Source of the DNA: Mortierella sp. BCC40632
Taxonomy: Eukaryota > Mortierellomycota > Mortierellomycetes > Mortierellales > Mortierellaceae
Length of the DNA: 64,000 nt
Assembly: GCA_011634665.1 (NCBI GenBank)
Contig: WAEK01000007.1
Coordinates: 518,001 to 582,000 of the forward strand
Reading direction: 5' to 3'
The translations under genes were made by a program, and so were the position numbers. Positions 61,029 through 64,000 of the stretch are shown one piece after another (position 1 is the first letter of the stretch; every line of letters begins with the position of its first letter). The notes beneath the pieces were generated by a model. It made no database searches. It saw only the letters and a program-made list of their open reading frames with translations, and was not told where the DNA came from.

Positions 61029-62100
61029 ATGGGACTTCGCAGCGCCGTCAAGCAGCTCAACTATACCTACGAATTGCACACAGGGCTCTATATGCTCGAG
61101 CCATGGGAGAAGGCCGTCTTCAGTACGTATATTACCTATAGTTTGTGCATGAGAGAGAGAGAGAGTTTTCTGTGTGCTCTTTTCTCTCTCTCTCTCTCTT
61201 TCTCTCTCTGATCCGAATCGCAGGAAGACGATGGCAACACATACTTGAACACACGAGAGCTGGACCTGGAGCTAAAACAACAATAACAACAACAACAACA
61301 ACAAACACGACAGGCTGCATCTTTTCCGAGATGACGACGTGATTTGGTTGACACATGGATGGATGAAAAGACCAAGACCAAGAAAAAAAAAAACAGGACC
61401 GAGTCTCTCACCCTCTCTCTATCCGGATTGTCGGATCGCTTCAACACCACGCAGGGATAACGCTTTTTTCTTTTCTTTTGTGAACACTCAGGTCTGGATC
61501 AGGACAGGACATAACAGGACATAACGGGACAGGAACTGGTCGGGGATTGAGTCGTGACAGGGGAGAAGGGGAGGGAGGGAGGGAGGGATCCGGAATGCTT
61601 CTCCTCACTCTTCTCTACTCGGTCTTTTCCTCCTCCGAGACGCAAATCTACGACGCGAACACCCAGAACAATATAACCGAGTCATCTAGGCCTCTTCACC
61701 CCCAAAAGAGGTCAAAAACTACGCGGAGCATTTCCAAAGCGATCTCATTCTAGGAGGAGCAAAAAAAAAAAAAAAAAAAAAAAAGAGAGAGAGAGAGGCC
61801 ACTCAGAACGCTCCGAGGAGGAGCATCCAGACTCTTTGCTCTCTCTTCTTTCTCTCTTTCTCTCATTTATTATGACGTTATTCACTCTTTTTTCTTCTTA
61901 TTCTTCCTCTTCTCTCTCTCTCCCCTTTCTCTTCTCCCCTTTCCTTTCTGCTTTCTGCGTCTTGGTTTTCTTTCCTTTTCTTTCCCTTTGACTGAACTGG
62001 ACTACCACTTCTACTAGACTCTGTGGTGATGATCGGGCTCTTCTTGACCACGTATGCGACCTACAACTACGTTTCCAAGCTGACGGGTGGACTGTTCTAA
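61029..62100 (+). CDS. SPTSSA: Serine palmitoyltransferase small subunit-like protein
   Basis: Exons 61029-61122 and 62018-62100 give 58 residues, too short and too split to be seen as one open frame. The sequence LYMLEPWEKAVFNSVVMIG matches the signature of the animal and fungal small activating subunits of serine palmitoyltransferase (SPTSSA/SPTSSB), where LYMLEPWE..VFNS is almost fixed. These single-pass ER membrane proteins bind the large SPT subunits, raise activity many fold and steer acyl-CoA choice in the first step of sphingolipid synthesis. The amphipathic N-terminal helix (LRSAVKQLNYTYELHTG) and one transmembrane segment (VVMIGLFLTTYATYNYV) are both present. The 895-base intron is long for this window and contains (CT)n, (CAA)n and poly(A) tracts. 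The start follows a CAT-rich leader ending TCATCATCATGG. Confidence 0.92.
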
Positions 62101-62587
62101 TTAAGCAAGAGTGGAATCCTTTCTATTATTTCCTACTCTTTTTTTTTTTCCCCTATTATTTTATTTTATTATATTTTATAACCCAAGCTCATATGATAGA
62201 ACAGTGGAGAGTCCTTTAGGAGGGAGAGATAAAGAAAAGACAAAAGATGAAGATGAAGAAGAGGAGGAAGCTTTCTTCTCCTACACCAATCTGAACGCAC
62301 TGGGAGCAGGATCGGATGAACGGAAAAAAAAAACCAACCAACCAACCAACCAACCAACGAAAAAATCGAAATCGGTCAAAAAAAAAAAAAAAAAAAAAAA
62401 AAAGCTATCAACTGGAGGGGTTATCTTTCTTTCTTCTTCTCTCTCTCGCTCTCTCTTTTATTACGGCCGCCTAATATGAAGATACCATCCATCCTTTTCC
62501 AGTTGTTCTCACTATTGGAGATAAAGAAGAATAAATCGTAGCTATTTTTTGACCATCCTAGAGGAGAGGAAGAGGGGGTAGGGGTGG

Positions 62588-62589
<2 letters not shown>

Positions 62590-62653
<64 letters not shown>
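62590..62653. repeat. (GA)n microsatellite
   Basis: About 31 uninterrupted GA units. It is the longest dinucleotide repeat in the window; similar but shorter (TC)n tracts occur near 13935, 19957, 21990, 49221 and 59290. Confidence 0.95.
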
Positions 62654-62658
<5 letters not shown>

Positions 62659-63223
62659 GAAAGAGGAAAGTGCGATTGCGAGTCGCGAGTTGCGCCCGTT
62701 GGACCCGTCCCGTATCCCAACCCCTAGGACCTCGACCGCTGAGTTTTCTTATCAGCATAAATATGCTTCCACCTTCACTCCACCCCCTCCACTCCACCCC
62801 CTTCCCCCCCCCGATTCTAGTTGGCGCTTGTGGGAAAGGAGAGGAAGAGGGAGAGGGAGAGAGAGAGAGGAAAAGAAAGGAAAGGAAAGAAAGAGAGACA
62901 GGGAGGAAGAGAGAAAGAAGAGGAGAGGTATAGATATGGGCAGTAATCGAATCGAGAGATGCTCAAGCGATACTCAAGACAAGGGAGAAGGAGCGAGAAG
63001 AGACAAAAGAGGATGTGGAAAAAAAAAAAAGGGCAAACAACACCAGCAGGAGTCAAATCTTCCTAATAGGGATCCCTCATGGCAAAAAAAAAAAAAAGTT
63101 TTGCCCGCTCCGTACCTCTTGTTTGCTTATTTGGCCTCTAGAACCTTTTTTTTTTTTTTTTTCCTGCTCTCTTGATTCATTGTTCGATGCTCTCTACGTT
63201 TGCTCTCTTCCTTGCCTTGCCAG

Positions 63224-63261
63224 ATGGCATCCATCTTGGCGAGCCTCAAGGGTCATCAGGA
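63224..63261 (+). CDS. Possible first exon of a gene running off the window
   Basis: An ATG in good context opens MASILASLKGHQ and meets a strong donor (GAGTGAGTCC) after 38 bases. No continuing exon was found before 64000. This could be the start of a gene to the right or chance. Confidence 0.25.
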
Positions 63262-63341
63262 GTGAGTCCAGTCCTTTGGGGGGTGGGGGTGAAAGAATGT
63301 GTTGACCTAGAACACTTTTTTTTTTTTTTTTTTTTTTCCTT

Positions 63342-63385
63342 CCTTCCTTCCTTCCTTCCTTCCTTCCTTCCTTCCTCCCTTCCTT
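63342..63385. repeat. (TTCC)n microsatellite
   Basis: Ten or so TTCC units directly after a poly(T) run. Confidence 0.95.
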
Positions 63386-64000
63386 CAGTTCCTCACTCTT
63401 TGGATGTCCCATGTGTGTGTGTGTGCGTGTGTGTGTATGTGTCCTTCTCGCAAATCCTGAATCTTCTTGGTTGTACCCAGACGCGTCCTCTTTCTTTTCT
63501 TTTCTTTCCAAGATGATGTGTTAGTGTTGTTGTTGTTGTTGATGATGATGGTGATGATGATGTTGTTGCCTTGTTGTTGTTTTTTGCTAGTTTTTTTTTC
63601 CATCCTGCAAACAGATGGTCCCTGGATTTTCCTTTCAAACTTTGAACTAGTGCAAACAGTCTCTCCTTTCCCCTCCCTTCCCTTCCCTCTCCCTCTCTTT
63701 CATTGCCATTCTCTTTCTCTCTCTCTCTCTTTCACTATCTATCTCTTTCTGTCACTCTCTCTCACATACTCTCTTTCTCCTCTTCTTTCCTTCTGGACTC
63801 CTTTTGATGGTGATTACGATGATGAGTAAATGGCCAAAGAGCCTTTTGGGCGGTGCTTCTTTCTTTCTTTTTCCCCCCTCCTCTTCCCCCCCTACCTTCC
63901 TTTCCCATCTCACTCTATTGTCTGTGCTATGCTTAATTATTTTTTTTTTCAAGCCTCATCCCTTCTCAGTTTTTGTGGCCAGAACTAGCTAGTGTGATAT

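Larger units (their letters stand above)
62101..64000. other. Gap rich in microsatellites
   Basis: No secure gene. Contents include poly(A) at 62378-62403, (AACC)n at about 62333-62356, (GA)n, (TTCC)n, GTGT-rich DNA near 63413-63440 and (GTT)n at 63521-63541. A possible first exon is listed separately. Confidence 0.5.

Overview
The window looks like nuclear DNA from an early-diverging fungus. Mucoromycota, probably Mortierellomycotina, fits best, but that is inferred from gene content and style and was not tested by any search. Most genes have several short GT-AG introns with pyrimidine-rich acceptors. Intergenic DNA is full of poly(A)/poly(T) runs and (CT)n or (GA)n microsatellites. Exon joins were worked out by hand; each multi-exon model given closes to a whole number of codons, except where a frame break is stated.

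Layout. 0-5 kb: a degenerate minus-strand hypothetical gene, then a decayed Tc1/mariner-like transposase. 6.7-26.4 kb: housekeeping genes: ADA2 (SAGA adaptor), a convergent protein O-mannosyltransferase, a 6.6-kb gene-free gap, then an Mga2/Spt23-like IPT-domain regulator that stops before any ankyrin or membrane-anchor region. 27.5-29 kb: an F-box/LRR-like protein. 29.8-40.7 kb: a branched-chain amino acid neighbourhood holding 3-hydroxyisobutyryl-CoA hydrolase (valine breakdown), ILV6 (acetolactate synthase regulatory subunit), a single 1080-residue protein fusing 3-isopropylmalate dehydrogenase to a complete aconitase-type isomerase, and a convergent 2-oxoglutarate/Fe(II) oxygenase.

41.6-60.7 kb is an accessory region built by local duplication. 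It holds four paralogues (A-D) of a protein family with an N-terminal MADF/trihelix-like module, a proline-rich middle, a coiled coil and an acidic then basic tail. Between C and D lie a duplicated pair of small secreted cysteine-rich genes, one of which has the C-CC-C-C-CC-C hydrophobin spacing, and a gene coding for an XPG/FEN1-like nuclease domain followed by a Fanzor (eukaryotic TnpB-like) RuvC nuclease. The Fanzor gene keeps its RuvC and zinc-ribbon residues but carries two frame breaks. The window ends with a 58-residue serine palmitoyltransferase small-subunit homologue and microsatellite-rich DNA.

The strongest candidates for undescribed biology are the XPG-Fanzor gene inside its duplicated neighbourhood, the dehydrogenase-isomerase fusion, and the hydrophobin-like protein outside Dikarya.
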